Shown here in pieces: positions 52,000 to 59,815 of a stretch of 64,000 bases of DNA. The position numbers and the translations under genes are program-made. The notes below the pieces were generated by a model. That model did not search any database and had not been told where the DNA came from. It saw nothing but the letters and a program-made list of their open reading frames with translations. Each line of letters opens with the position of its first letter. Positions within the stretch are counted from its first letter, which is position 1. Source of the stretch: Novosphingobium pokkalii (GTDB lineage: Bacteria; Pseudomonadota; Alphaproteobacteria; Sphingomonadales; Sphingomonadaceae); the NCBI RefSeq assembly GCF_014652855.1, contig NZ_BMZP01000020.1:1-64000 (forward strand), read 5' to 3'.

Positions 52000-53285
52000 A
52001 ACTGGTTTGCGCACCCGGCGACCACGCCTTCACCGAGGACGGCTCCTTGAACGTCGTGCTTTATGGGCAACCGCAAGCATCCATCGGTGCGCGTTCCGCA
52101 CGAGGCGGTGCTGGTCAGGCAGCCATGAATCATATTCTGCGTGAACGCCTTCTCGCTGCGCCGCGCGCGTGGGACTTCCTCTCGATTGCGCTGGCCGTGG
52201 TGACGGCCGATCTCGCTGAATTACGTTCGGAAAGCGCTGACGGTTGGACACGCGAGCTCGATTTGACAATCGCTGTAGCCGATCCCGTTTTCTGGAATGG
52301 TCAAGCGGCTGCGCTGGAAGCCGCGCTCAAATTTCTATCTACCGATCAATGGCGACTGCGGTTCATTGGCGGCGGGTTCCAACCGGCGCCCCCGCGAGAC
52401 ACCGTTTTTCCCATGGAAGACTGCGTCGTATTGCTGTCGGGTGGGCTCGACAGTCTGATCGGCGCGATCGACCTTGCGGCGATGGGCAAGAAGCCGCTGG
52501 CGGTCAGCAACGTTGTGCGCGGTGATGGTGACAATCAGGTTGCCTTTGCACAAGCAATTGGCGGAGGTTTGAGGCATCTGCCGCTCAACCACAACGCCAA
52601 CCCGCCATGGCGTAAGGAGGAATCTCAGCGCGCCCGGTCTCTGATCTTCATTGCTTTCGGTGTACTCGCAGCAACAACTCTCAGGAATTACCATGATGGC
52701 GCCGAGGTACCATTCTACGTTTGCGAAAATGGCTTCATCGCGATTAACCCACCGCTAACAGGTACACGGCTCGGGAGCCTTAGTACGCGCACAGTCCACC
52801 CCGAATTTCTTAATCGCCTCAGAGGCATCCTTTCGGTGGCTGGCCTGCGTATAAATCTGATCAACCCATACGAACACGCCACCAAGGGCGAGATGCTGAT
52901 TTCCTGCAAGAACCAGCCGCTCCTGAAGTCCCTCGCAGCGCAATCAGTCAGTTGCGGTCGATATCGCGTCTTCAACTACCATCAGTGCGGACGCTGTGTT
53001 CCTTGCCAAGTTCGCCGCGCTGCCTTTCGTGCATGGGATGCGTCTCTCGATACGACCGGCTATGTGTATGAACCGCTAGGAAAAGCCGATGCGGATCACG
53101 CCAAGTTCGACGACGTTCGTTCGGTGGGTATGGCCGTGCAGGAAGTCAGCTCAGCTGGTCTAAGGGCCTGGTTAGGTCCGGCGCTCGCATATCCACGGAT
53201 GGGCTATGCGGCACCCATCATTGATCTGGTAAAGCGCGGACTTGATGAATTGGCAGCGCTTCACAAACATTACGGTGTCCGTTGA
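51996..53285 (+). CDS. qatC: QatC: QueC-like 7-cyano-7-deazaguanine synthase homologue
   Basis: 429 residues. The PP-loop ATP-binding motif is LLSGGLDSLIGAIDL (residues about 147-161), and the zinc-binding Cys cluster is NYHQCGRCVPCQVRR near residue 335. It is longer than housekeeping QueC by a N-terminal domain of about 140 residues. In Qat systems it is needed for defence; whether it modifies DNA, protein or a nucleotide is an open question. Confidence 0.9.
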   Translation: MKLVCAPGDHAFTEDGSLNVVLYGQPQASIGARSARGGAGQAAMNHILRERLLAAPRAWDFLSIALAVVTADLAELRSESADGWTRELDLTIAVADPVFWNGQAAALEAALKFLSTDQWRLRFIGGGFQPAPPRDTVFPMEDCVVLLSGGLDSLIGAIDLAAMGKKPLAVSNVVRGDGDNQVAFAQAIGGGLRHLPLNHNANPPWRKEESQRARSLIFIAFGVLAATTLRNYHDGAEVPFYVCENGFIAINPPLTGTRLGSLSTRTVHPEFLNRLRGILSVAGLRINLINPYEHATKGEMLISCKNQPLLKSLAAQSVSCGRYRVFNYHQCGRCVPCQVRRAAFRAWDASLDTTGYVYEPLGKADADHAKFDDVRSVGMAVQEVSSAGLRAWLGPALAYPRMGYAAPIIDLVKRGLDELAALHKHYGVR

Positions 53286-54022
53286 TTGATTTTCATTGCC
53301 ATTTGGATCTCTATCCGGACCCGCAAGCGGTAGCCCGTGCGTGCCGTGATCGTGGTCTCTATGTATTGTCGGTCACGACCACTCCCTCAGCGTGGAAGGG
53401 CACTTCCACTCTTGCGAAGGGGGCATCCAGAATACGAACTGCACTGGGGTTGCACCCACAGATCGCTCATCAGCGAAAGCAGGAAATGGCCCTGTTCGAG
53501 CAGTTGATCGGCGAAACCCGTTACGTCGGGGAAATCGGATTAGACGGGGGGCCGGAGTTCAAAGCGAATTGGGGTGATCAGATTGAGGTATTCGAACACG
53601 CGTTGGCGATCTGTCGGGCAGCGGGTGGTCGTGTCATGTCCCTCCATAGTCGCAGAGCGGCGAAACCGGTCCTTGATACGCTTGAATCATTTCCCGATGC
53701 AGGAACGCCGATTTTGCATTGGTTTTCTGGCACTAGCCGCGAATTGGATCGTGCAATCGATCTTGGGTGCTGGTTCAGCGTTGGTCCGGCGATGCTTCGC
53801 GGTGAAAAGGGTCGCCAATTGGTAGCACGAATGCCACGCGCTCGCGTTCTCACGGAGTCTGATGGGCCCTTTGCACAAATCGATGGGCGTTCGGTCTGGC
53901 CGTGGGAAGCTAGCAATGTGCTTGGTGATTTGGCGACACTCTGGGGTGAACAGGATGATTGCACTGCGAAAGATCAAATACTCGAAAATCTGAGAAGAAT
54001 TGGGAGAATTGCTGACGCGTAA
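53282..54022 (+). CDS. qatD: QatD: TatD-family metal-dependent nuclease
   Basis: 246 residues with a TTG start overlapping the qatC stop (TTGA). TatD metal ligands are seen as HCH in MIDFHCHLDLY, Glu in YVGEIGLDG, His in VMSLHSRRA, His in ILHWFSG and Asp in ESDGPF. The fold is a TIM-barrel amidohydrolase DNase. It completes the QatABCD order. The 180 bases after it hold no gene apart from a toxin-antitoxin promoter. Confidence 0.9.
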   Translation: MIDFHCHLDLYPDPQAVARACRDRGLYVLSVTTTPSAWKGTSTLAKGASRIRTALGLHPQIAHQRKQEMALFEQLIGETRYVGEIGLDGGPEFKANWGDQIEVFEHALAICRAAGGRVMSLHSRRAAKPVLDTLESFPDAGTPILHWFSGTSRELDRAIDLGCWFSVGPAMLRGEKGRQLVARMPRARVLTESDGPFAQIDGRSVWPWEASNVLGDLATLWGEQDDCTAKDQILENLRRIGRIADA

Positions 54023-54156
54023 ATGGCGGACCATGCTTCGCAATTTTTGGCACGCATTCTCCCCGTGAACGTATGACGGCTTACAATGACGAATCTCGAG
54101 TCGCTGAGCGACCACTTTCGAGGCGAAAGTCCCTACCCCGTGCCCTCTAAGCAAAA

Positions 54157-54198
54157 TTGACACAACCGGCGTTCTACCGTACATAATCCATCAAAGGA
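54157..54198 (+). promoter_or_regulatory. Promoter and ribosome-binding site of the toxin-antitoxin pair
   Basis: TTGACA (54157-54162), 17 bases, TACATA (54180-54185), then AAAGGAGA a few bases before the ATG at 54207. A sigma-70-like promoter for the DUF1778/GNAT pair, probably repressed by the antitoxin. Confidence 0.6.
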
Positions 54199-54206
54199 GA
54201 CTCGGC

Positions 54207-54515
54207 ATGTTCGCTCTTGAACCGATCGCCGCGACGCCCGGCAGGATGGAGGCGCGCAAGGAATTGCGGATGCACCGTGCGGACGAGGCGCGCATTCGGG
54301 CTGCGGCTGCGGCAACCGGCCTGCAGGAAGCCGACTTTATTCGTCAGGCTGCATTGCTAAGGGCGCAGGAAGTCGAGCAACGTATGGCTTTGTCCATCCT
54401 GCCGGAGGAGGCCTTTGAAGCGTTCAAAGCCGCAGTTGAAGCCCCAGGCAAGGTTGCGCCCGGATTGGCTCAGGCGATGAAGGCATCTAAGGGCGTGCTC
54501 AAGGATGCAGGCTGA
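54207..54515 (+). CDS. DUF1778-family antitoxin (TacA-like)
   Basis: 102 residues: an N-terminal ribbon-helix-helix (RKELRMHRADEARIRAAAAA, TGLQEADFIRQAALLRAQ), then a toxin-binding tail with LPEEAFEAFKAAVEAP. The gene overlaps the acetyltransferase by 11 bases. In this family the antitoxin binds DNA and neutralises the GNAT toxin. Confidence 0.85.
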   Translation: MFALEPIAATPGRMEARKELRMHRADEARIRAAAAATGLQEADFIRQAALLRAQEVEQRMALSILPEEAFEAFKAAVEAPGKVAPGLAQAMKASKGVLKDAG

Positions 54516-55056
54516 CGCGTCGACGGAAGCTGTCTCGCTGATCATCGCAAAATTTGACAAGGCGCTGCATGATCGCAGCGCCTTTTCCTGCGGTTTTGCG
54601 CCCATAGACAATTTTCTGAAATCATCCCTATCCGATCAGGTGCGGGACGGCATGGTGACGGCATGGCTCGCGACAGCCGAGGGCGATCGCGCAGTGCTGG
54701 GCTTCTACACGCTTGGGGCCATGGCGGTTCGCGCAAATCTTGGCCCTAAGGCCTGGCAACGCGCACGGGTGCCAGACATCCCTGTGATCTATATCCGCGC
54801 TGTGGCTGTACATGAGAGCCTGCACGGCAAAGGCATCGGCACGGCACTGGTCGTAGATGCCATCAAGCGTTGCGCTGCCATTGCCGAGCAGATGGGTGCC
54901 GCAGCTGTTGTCCTTGATGTGCTCAAGGATGAGCATTTTGACCGGCGCTGGAAATTTTACGCCGATCTGGGCTTCCTTCCGCTGCTGGATCCTGACAACC
55001 CTCACCGGGTCTACATGTCCATGGCAGACATCCGCGCAACACTGGCCCATGCGTGA
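54505..55056 (+). CDS. GNAT acetyltransferase toxin (TacT-like)
   Basis: 183 residues. The acetyl-CoA binding motif A is AVHESLHGKGIGTALVVDAI (about residues 110-130), and the N-terminal SAFSCGFAPIDNFL segment is typical of GNAT toxins that acetylate aminoacyl-tRNA. The end KFYADLGFLPL is the family C-terminal motif. It forms a type II toxin-antitoxin pair with the preceding gene and probably stabilises the element. Confidence 0.85.
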   Translation: MQADASTEAVSLIIAKFDKALHDRSAFSCGFAPIDNFLKSSLSDQVRDGMVTAWLATAEGDRAVLGFYTLGAMAVRANLGPKAWQRARVPDIPVIYIRAVAVHESLHGKGIGTALVVDAIKRCAAIAEQMGAAAVVLDVLKDEHFDRRWKFYADLGFLPLLDPDNPHRVYMSMADIRATLAHA

Positions 55057-55128
55057 AGTCACAGAAAATTGAAGAAGACATGTTGCGCGCGTCCGAGCTT
55101 GGCCATTGAACAGCCGGGCCTTGCTAGA

Positions 55129-55204
55129 CTTGCAAAACCTGTATGAATTCGCATGATGCCTAAGCGATAACCGAACCTGGCCCATCCATGGAATTGGGCA
55201 ATGA
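55129..55204 (+). repeat. Copy 1 of the transfer-region leader repeat
   Basis: About 76 bases that align, with one gap, to 56882-56958. Shared blocks are CTTGCAAAA, GCATGAT, GCGATAACCGAACC, ATTGGGYAATGA. In both copies the final ATG opens a signal-peptide-like frame. This copy is older or less conserved and is followed by the IS. Confidence 0.8.
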
Positions 55205-55230
55205 CACTAAGATTGCTTCTAGCCAGCGCC
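55202..55230 (+). pseudogene. 5' stub of a second lytic transglycosylase gene
   Basis: The ATG at 55202 encodes MTLRLLLASA, parallel to MIFRFLLAGT of the intact gene at 56955; codon 10 meets the IS left end at 55231. Both stand behind the same leader repeat. Nothing that matches the remainder appears right of the IS. Confidence 0.6.
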
Positions 55231-55283
55231 TGAACCGCGCCGGCTTTTCCGGAGGCTCCTATTTGTGAGAAGGAGCTTTCGTT

Positions 55284-55610
55284 ATGAGCAAGACCCGGAA
55301 CAAGTTTTCGCCTGAAGTCCGCGAACGCGCGGTGCGCATGGTTGGCGAGCATCGCGCCGATTACGGCTCGGAGTGGGAGGCGATGACCTCGATCGCTGGC
55401 AAGATTGGCTGCACGGCCGAGACGCTGCGCCGCTGGTGCCGTGAGGAGGCGAGCCGACGAACGGCACCAGCGGCGCAGGCCGCCGATGATAAGGCTCGGC
55501 TCAAGCTGTTGGAACGCGAGGTCAAGGAATTGCGCCGCGCCAACGAGATCTTGCGCAAGGCTTCGGCATATTTTGCGCAGGCGGAGCTCGACCGCCAAGG
55601 CAAATGGTGA
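55284..55610 (+). CDS. IS3-family transposase OrfA
   Basis: 108 residues: helix-turn-helix (FSPEVRERAVRMVGEHRADY, TAETLRRWCREE) and a leucine-zipper tail (LKLLEREVKELRRANEILRK). It starts shortly after the left terminal repeat with GAAGGAG upstream. It overlaps orfB by seven bases; a -1 frameshift there could make the fused OrfAB transposase typical of this family. Confidence 0.92.
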   Translation: MSKTRNKFSPEVRERAVRMVGEHRADYGSEWEAMTSIAGKIGCTAETLRRWCREEASRRTAPAAQAADDKARLKLLEREVKELRRANEILRKASAYFAQAELDRQGKW

Positions 55611-56485
55611 TGTCGTTTATCGATGCGCACCGCGAGGAACTGGCAATCGCCCCGTCCTCCTACCATGAACATGCCCGGCGCTTGGCCGATCCCGGCAGGC
55701 GCCCCGCGCGTGCCCGCCGTGATGACGAGATCAAGGCGCAGATCAAGCGCGTCCACGAGGCCAGTTCCGGGCTCTACGGAGCGCGCAAGGTCTGGCACCA
55801 GTTGCTGCGCGATGGCGTGGCTGTTGCCCGGTGCACTGTGGAGCGCTTGATGGCAGCCATGGGTCTGGCGGGTGTCCGGCGTGGCAAGACGACGATCACC
55901 ACGCACAGCAATCCGAAAACCCCGTGCCCGCTGGATAAGGTCAATCGCGAATTTCGCGTTGAACGGCCCAACGCATTGTGGGTGGTTGATTTTACCTACG
56001 TGCACACCTGGGCCGGCTTCGTCTACGTGGCCTTCGTGATCGACGCCTATGCCCGCCGGATCGTGGGCTGGAAGGTCAGCACCTCGGCTCCCGCCGGCTT
56101 CGTCTTGGATGCCTTGGAACAGGCGATCCATGCCCGCAGGCCGGGGCCGGAAGATGGCCTGATCCACCACAGCGACAGGGGTGTTCAATACCTTGCCATG
56201 AACTATACCCAGCGCCTGGCCGAGGCCAACCTCGTGCCATCGGTCGGCAGCATCGGCGACAGTTATGACAACGCCCTGGCCGAGACGATCAATGGCCTCT
56301 ACAAAACCGAGGTCATCTGGCGCCAGAGGTCATGGCCAAGCGCATCGGCAGTCGAGATGGCTACCCTGCGCTGGGTCGACTGGTACAACAATCAGCGCCT
56401 TTTCGGCCCCATCGGCTACATCCCACCCGCCGAGGCCGAGGCAAATTACTATGCAGCCAGAGAGACCCTCGATATGGTTGCATGA
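55604..56485 (+). CDS. IS3-family transposase OrfB (integrase core)
   Basis: 293 residues with the DDE triad: Asp in NALWVVDFTYVHTW, Asp in LIHHSDRGVQYLAMNY and Glu in NALAETINGLYKTEVI. The N-terminal SSGLYGARKVWHQL and C-terminal WVDWYNNQRLFGPIGYIPPA segments are typical. Intact, so the IS may be active. Confidence 0.93.
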   Translation: MVMSFIDAHREELAIAPSSYHEHARRLADPGRRPARARRDDEIKAQIKRVHEASSGLYGARKVWHQLLRDGVAVARCTVERLMAAMGLAGVRRGKTTITTHSNPKTPCPLDKVNREFRVERPNALWVVDFTYVHTWAGFVYVAFVIDAYARRIVGWKVSTSAPAGFVLDALEQAIHARRPGPEDGLIHHSDRGVQYLAMNYTQRLAEANLVPSVGSIGDSYDNALAETINGLYKTEVIWRQRSWPSASAVEMATLRWVDWYNNQRLFGPIGYIPPAEAEANYYAARETLDMVA

Positions 56486-56524
56486 CTCAATTGAAAATGC
56501 CTCCGGGAAAGCCGGGGCGGTTCA

Positions 56525-56675
56525 GGTGCCGGACGACTGGTTGCTGCAACCTCTCCGCCCACTGCTCGGCGACCTCTTCAGTTGACCCGGCAGTCAACGA
56601 CCTTGCGCTCAAACCAGGGGCACTGGGTTGTCGCTTTCGGTTGGTGCAGGCAGTGATCACGAGTGTCAAAATCAA
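56525..56675 (-). pseudogene. N-terminal fragment of an unrecognised gene cut by the IS
   Basis: On the minus strand a TTG at 56673-56675 opens MILTLVITACTNRKR, then ARSLTAGSTEEVAEQWAERL; the frame enters the IS terminal repeat after about 50 residues. The ACTNRKR start recalls small island-borne proteins of the YaaA/DUF6884 kind (weak match). With the stub on the other side this shows that the IS separates two partial genes. Confidence 0.5.
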
Positions 56676-56881
56676 TCTCAGCTACTTGATTGGCGCATTT
56701 TTCTTTAACGTGGCATGTCTAGAAAGGCCACATAAATGACAGCCACGGCGTCCGATTTCTCCACAAAAATGCAGAGCTACGCGTCGACGGCGTGATGGCA
56801 TGGCCATCATATAAGTTGGCATCTGGTGCCGAGGTCGATCGCGTGAACATCGCCCCCGGCGAGGAGATATCTCAGCCCATG
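56676..56881. other. Gene-free stretch before the transfer leader
   Basis: No gene recognised. It separates the truncated minus-strand gene from the transfer leader and probably holds promoters for both directions; I could not fix -35/-10 elements. Confidence 0.4.
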
Positions 56882-56958
56882 CTTGCAAAAGCTGAGCGGA
56901 CTTGCATGATAGGCGGGCGATAACCGAACCCGCCCCCTTCAATGGGATTGGGTAATGA
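56882..56958 (+). repeat. Copy 2 of the transfer-region leader repeat
   Basis: Leader of the intact lytic transglycosylase gene, ending in ATTGGGTAATGA, where ATG is its start codon. About three quarters of the bases agree with copy 1 at 55129. The conserved GCGATAACCGAACC core may be a regulator site or part of the mRNA leader. Confidence 0.8.
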
Positions 56959-57749
56959 TTTTCAGATTTCTGCTGGCCGGCACTCTGTCGATGGCCATAG
57001 CTCCCGTAGCCTATGCTCAGCGGGTGAACTTACAGGCATTCAGCCCTGCGAACGGTGATCTGATACCGTTTGTAATTCGAGTGACAGGATCATTCGCCGG
57101 AGACGCGCGGTCCAAACCCGAAGATTTCGGTGGATTGGCGGGCGATTTCGAAGTGCTCAGGTTGAAGATTCCCTTGGCTCAGGCTGATACCAGAGCGCAC
57201 CACGTCCGGGCGTTAACCCTGAAAACCAACAGGGATAGGCCCGCCTTCCCCCGATCGCCTGTCGATACTACGCTTCAACAAAGCCAATGCGAAGACAGGC
57301 CCTACGTTCCCAGCCCTCACCTCTCGCGAGAAGCCGAGCGACGCCGCGCCATATGGTATCCAGCCATGGCTCAGGCCGCTTGCGAAGCAGAAGTGCCTGT
57401 CCATCTCTTCGACGCCCTCATCATCCAGGAAAGTCGATACAACCCGGTGGCCGTCAGCCCAAAGGGCGCAACAGGTCTCACACAGCTCATGCCCACCAGC
57501 GCCCGTATCCTTGGCGTGCACAACATCCTTGACCCGCGCGAGAACATGCGTGGTGGTGCGCGCTATCTACGTGCCTTGCTTGATGAATTCGGCCGCTTCG
57601 ATCTGGCTCTGGCCGCCTATAATGCTGGAGCAGGCCGCGTGCGTGCGACGGGCCGGGTGCCCCGCATCACTGAGACCATCCATTACGTCTCGAGCATTCT
57701 GGTGACAATGCAAAGGCAGCTTTCCGCGCCCATGCCACTCAGGGAATAG
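56955..57749 (+). CDS. VirB1-like lytic transglycosylase
   Basis: 264 residues: signal peptide (MIFRFLLAGTLSMAIAPVAY), a variable region of about 125 residues, then an SLT goose-lysozyme-like domain with catalytic Glu in LIIQESRYNPVAVSP, the GLTQLMPTSARILG motif and AAYNAGAGRVRATG. It opens the peptidoglycan for the conjugation channel. It lies ahead of the transfer genes, separated from them by two regulators read the other way. Confidence 0.88.
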   Translation: MIFRFLLAGTLSMAIAPVAYAQRVNLQAFSPANGDLIPFVIRVTGSFAGDARSKPEDFGGLAGDFEVLRLKIPLAQADTRAHHVRALTLKTNRDRPAFPRSPVDTTLQQSQCEDRPYVPSPHLSREAERRRAIWYPAMAQAACEAEVPVHLFDALIIQESRYNPVAVSPKGATGLTQLMPTSARILGVHNILDPRENMRGGARYLRALLDEFGRFDLALAAYNAGAGRVRATGRVPRITETIHYVSSILVTMQRQLSAPMPLRE

Positions 57750-57834
57750 CTCTGTCACCCCTCATTTCGTTGCGACTGCTGGCGACCCGAAGGGAATGCA
57801 GCCGTTTGCCCTTGCTGTGCGGGCCGAGGGGGTT

Positions 57835-58341
57835 TCAGAGCGTGGGGAGTTTCACGAACTCATCACGGCGCTGCCTGATCTGCTTCTGGTTGGTGACCAG
57901 TATCTCAGCGAGCCATGTCGTGAACTTCTCTTCGGCCGCCTCTGACAAAGGCTCCATCGGAAAATCCGCGCTGGCATCTACCTTCTTAAAAACGGGTGCC
58001 AGCATCCGGATGAGGATCTCCAGCACGGGCTCGTCATAGGCACTCCAATCACCGATTACCTCAATGGCCATGACTGCCTTTGCGGCATCAATCCCGACGA
58101 TAGCCGATAGCCGCTTGAGATCGACGAGGCGTAAAGGCTTCTGGCCGTCAAGCAGACGACCAAGCTGGCGGCGGCTCATCCCCGCCAATGAAGCGATTTC
58201 TGCCAATGACCGGCCATCGCGGTTAATTCGGTCCCGCAGCAAGGCGCAATGGCTCCCGGAAACCGGCGCGTCCGATAACACGGCGGCACCTTCTTGGGAT
58301 ACTAAAGTATAGTCAGTGGTTGGAGTGATGGGTTCAGTCAT
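57835..58341 (-). CDS. XRE-like regulator of the transfer region
   Basis: 168 residues with a helix-turn-helix near residues 43-70 (RSLAEIASLAGMSRRQLGRL, LDGQKPLRLVDLKRL) and a C-terminal helical domain of about 80 residues. It is read opposite to the tra genes. A role in repressing transfer is inferred from position. Confidence 0.7.
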   Translation of the reverse strand: MTEPITPTTDYTLVSQEGAAVLSDAPVSGSHCALLRDRINRDGRSLAEIASLAGMSRRQLGRLLDGQKPLRLVDLKRLSAIVGIDAAKAVMAIEVIGDWSAYDEPVLEILIRMLAPVFKKVDASADFPMEPLSEAAEEKFTTWLAEILVTNQKQIRQRRDEFVKLPTL

Positions 58342-58428
58342 AATACTCCTCGGCGCGCTGCGGCGTTAACCAATACCGGCGCGGGAGGGTGACCTTTGTC
58401 AAGTTTCAGGCAAAGTCGTTGCTTTGGC

Positions 58429-58818
58429 TCAAAGACCCTCGTTGAGCACATGGGCACAAGCGTTGATCGCCTCGATCACGCTGACCGATCGCCCGAGCTT
58501 ACGGCCCGCATCGTCGCGAAAATCACGCAGCCGATCATTGATCCTGGAATCGATCCGGATGTTGATCGCGACCTCGCCAACCAGCGAATCGTGGTGACAT
58601 ATGGCATCCAAGTCACTCAAAGGTATATGGAATATCTCGCGCCTTGATGAGGAGAGCACCGTGGTCAGCAGGCGTCTGGGAGAGCAAAGCTCAAGCTCGC
58701 GCGAGGAGAGATTGTGCAGCGCCGAGCTGAGCGCCCGGAACGCCGCCGGGCTCATCTTCAAGCGATGCGCGGTCTGGGATCGCGGCTGATGACTATCCCC
58801 TGTCTGATCCTCTTTCAT
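58429..58818 (-). CDS. Unknown protein next to the transfer promoter
   Basis: 129 residues from the ATG at 58816-58818. The sequence is helical and charged (KMSPAAFRALSSALHNLSSR, then SVSVIEAINACAHVLNEGL). No family recognised. It is divergent from traA with about 295 bases between, so it may be a transfer regulator or a small accessory protein. Confidence 0.5.
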   Translation of the reverse strand: MKEDQTGDSHQPRSQTAHRLKMSPAAFRALSSALHNLSSRELELCSPRRLLTTVLSSSRREIFHIPLSDLDAICHHDSLVGEVAINIRIDSRINDRLRDFRDDAGRKLGRSVSVIEAINACAHVLNEGL

Positions 58819-59113
58819 TGACAGCCCCCATGTCAAACTCCTGTTTCCTCAAGATTTCAGCCCAAAGATGGGCGCTTTGCGCCCATTGATGTGCCAGTTC
58901 GAAACGGGCCCAGCTTCGTTTGCGCCCAATGCTGGGCGCTTGCGAAACCCCCTGTGGGCCGAATCAGTTCGAGCATAGGTCAGGACGCAGAAATTTACTT
59001 GATTTAGCGCCAATTTGGCGGGAGCCGACTTGTCGGTGAGTCCCCGTCTGGCGGAGCCTTCGGTTCGGCACAGGAAAGAAATCATTCCTGGCCCTCTCGA
59101 AAGGACTTACCCC
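58819..59113. promoter_or_regulatory. Promoter region of the tra operon
   Basis: About 295 bases without a gene. It holds a GGGCGCTT/GCGCCCA pattern repeated around 58865-58930 (TGGGCGCTTTGCGCCCA and TGCGCCCAATGCTGGGCGC), that is, two GC palindromes about 45 bases apart, then AAAGGA before traA. The palindromes could be operators for one of the two neighbouring regulators. Confidence 0.45.
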
Positions 59114-59437
59114 ATGACGTCCCTTGCTCTGCCAGCGCCCAAACGCGCCTCGATCCCGCCCTATCTCGGCGTCGCTGTGGTGGCGGCCGCCATACTCGGC
59201 CCGGGCGCCGCCTTTGCCGGCACCGACACCTCGTTCAACACAGCGCTGACGCAGTTCACCAACTTCCTGTCCGGTTCGGGCGGCAAGGTGATCACTGTGC
59301 TGAGCCTGGCTGGCGGCATCGTCGGCCTGGCCTCCGGCCGCTTCTCGCTGGCGCAGGTTGCCGTGCCGGTCGGCACGGGCGTTGCTGCCGGCACCGGCGT
59401 GCCGATCGTCACTGCGATGGTCACCGCAACCATCTGA
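59114..59437 (+). CDS. TraA/TrbC-like pilin
   Basis: 107 residues: a leader ending near ILGPGAAFAGTDTSF, then two hydrophobic helices (VITVLSLAGGIVGLASGR, VAVPVGTGVAAGTGVPIVTA). This is the size and layout of VirB2/TraA prepilins. The ATG at 59114 follows AAAGGA. First gene of the tra operon. Confidence 0.75.
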   Translation: MTSLALPAPKRASIPPYLGVAVVAAAILGPGAAFAGTDTSFNTALTQFTNFLSGSGGKVITVLSLAGGIVGLASGRFSLAQVAVPVGTGVAAGTGVPIVTAMVTATI

Positions 59438-59529
59438 CGAGAAGGCCGGCTGCGCGGGAACCTTGCCCCTCCCAAAACCTCGCTCAGACCGGCCCGATCC
59501 CCCACAAACTCTTGTGACGGCGGGCAGCG

Positions 59530-59814
59530 ATGGAACGCTATGCGATACCCAAACATCTGGATGATCCCGAACTCATCGGGTTCTGGACGCTGGATGAGTT
59601 CCTGGTGATGGTCACCCCCTTCATCTGGGGCATTCTGGCTTCGCATATCGTCATCGGGCTGGTGTTCTCCACCGTGGCCTGGTTCGGTTATCGCAAACTC
59701 CGCGCCGGACGCTCGATGGCTTGGATCCTGCATTTTGGATACTGGCACCTTCCTGGCGAGTTTTTCGCCATGAAAAGCTTCCCGCCGTCCCATCTTCGCG
59801 TGCTGGCGGGCTGA
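59530..59814 (+). CDS. traL: TraL conjugation protein
   Basis: 94 residues with YAIPKHLDDPELIGFWTLDE, the signature N-terminus of F-type TraL, and a hydrophobic hairpin (VTPFIWGILASHIVIGLVFS). It sits in the inner membrane and is needed for pilus assembly. It is one base before traE. Confidence 0.85.
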   Translation: MERYAIPKHLDDPELIGFWTLDEFLVMVTPFIWGILASHIVIGLVFSTVAWFGYRKLRAGRSMAWILHFGYWHLPGEFFAMKSFPPSHLRVLAG

Positions 59815-59815
59815 G

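Larger units (their letters stand above)
55231..56524 (+). mobile_element. IS3-family insertion sequence
   Basis: About 1294 bases. The left end TGAACCGCGCCGGCTTTTCC matches the right end (reverse complement TGAACCGCCCCGGCTTTCCC) with few mismatches; ends are TG...CA. It carries orfA and orfB. Flanking triplets or quadruplets do not match (GCC against GGT), so no target duplication is seen, which implies that one side was deleted or recombined after insertion. Confidence 0.88.
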
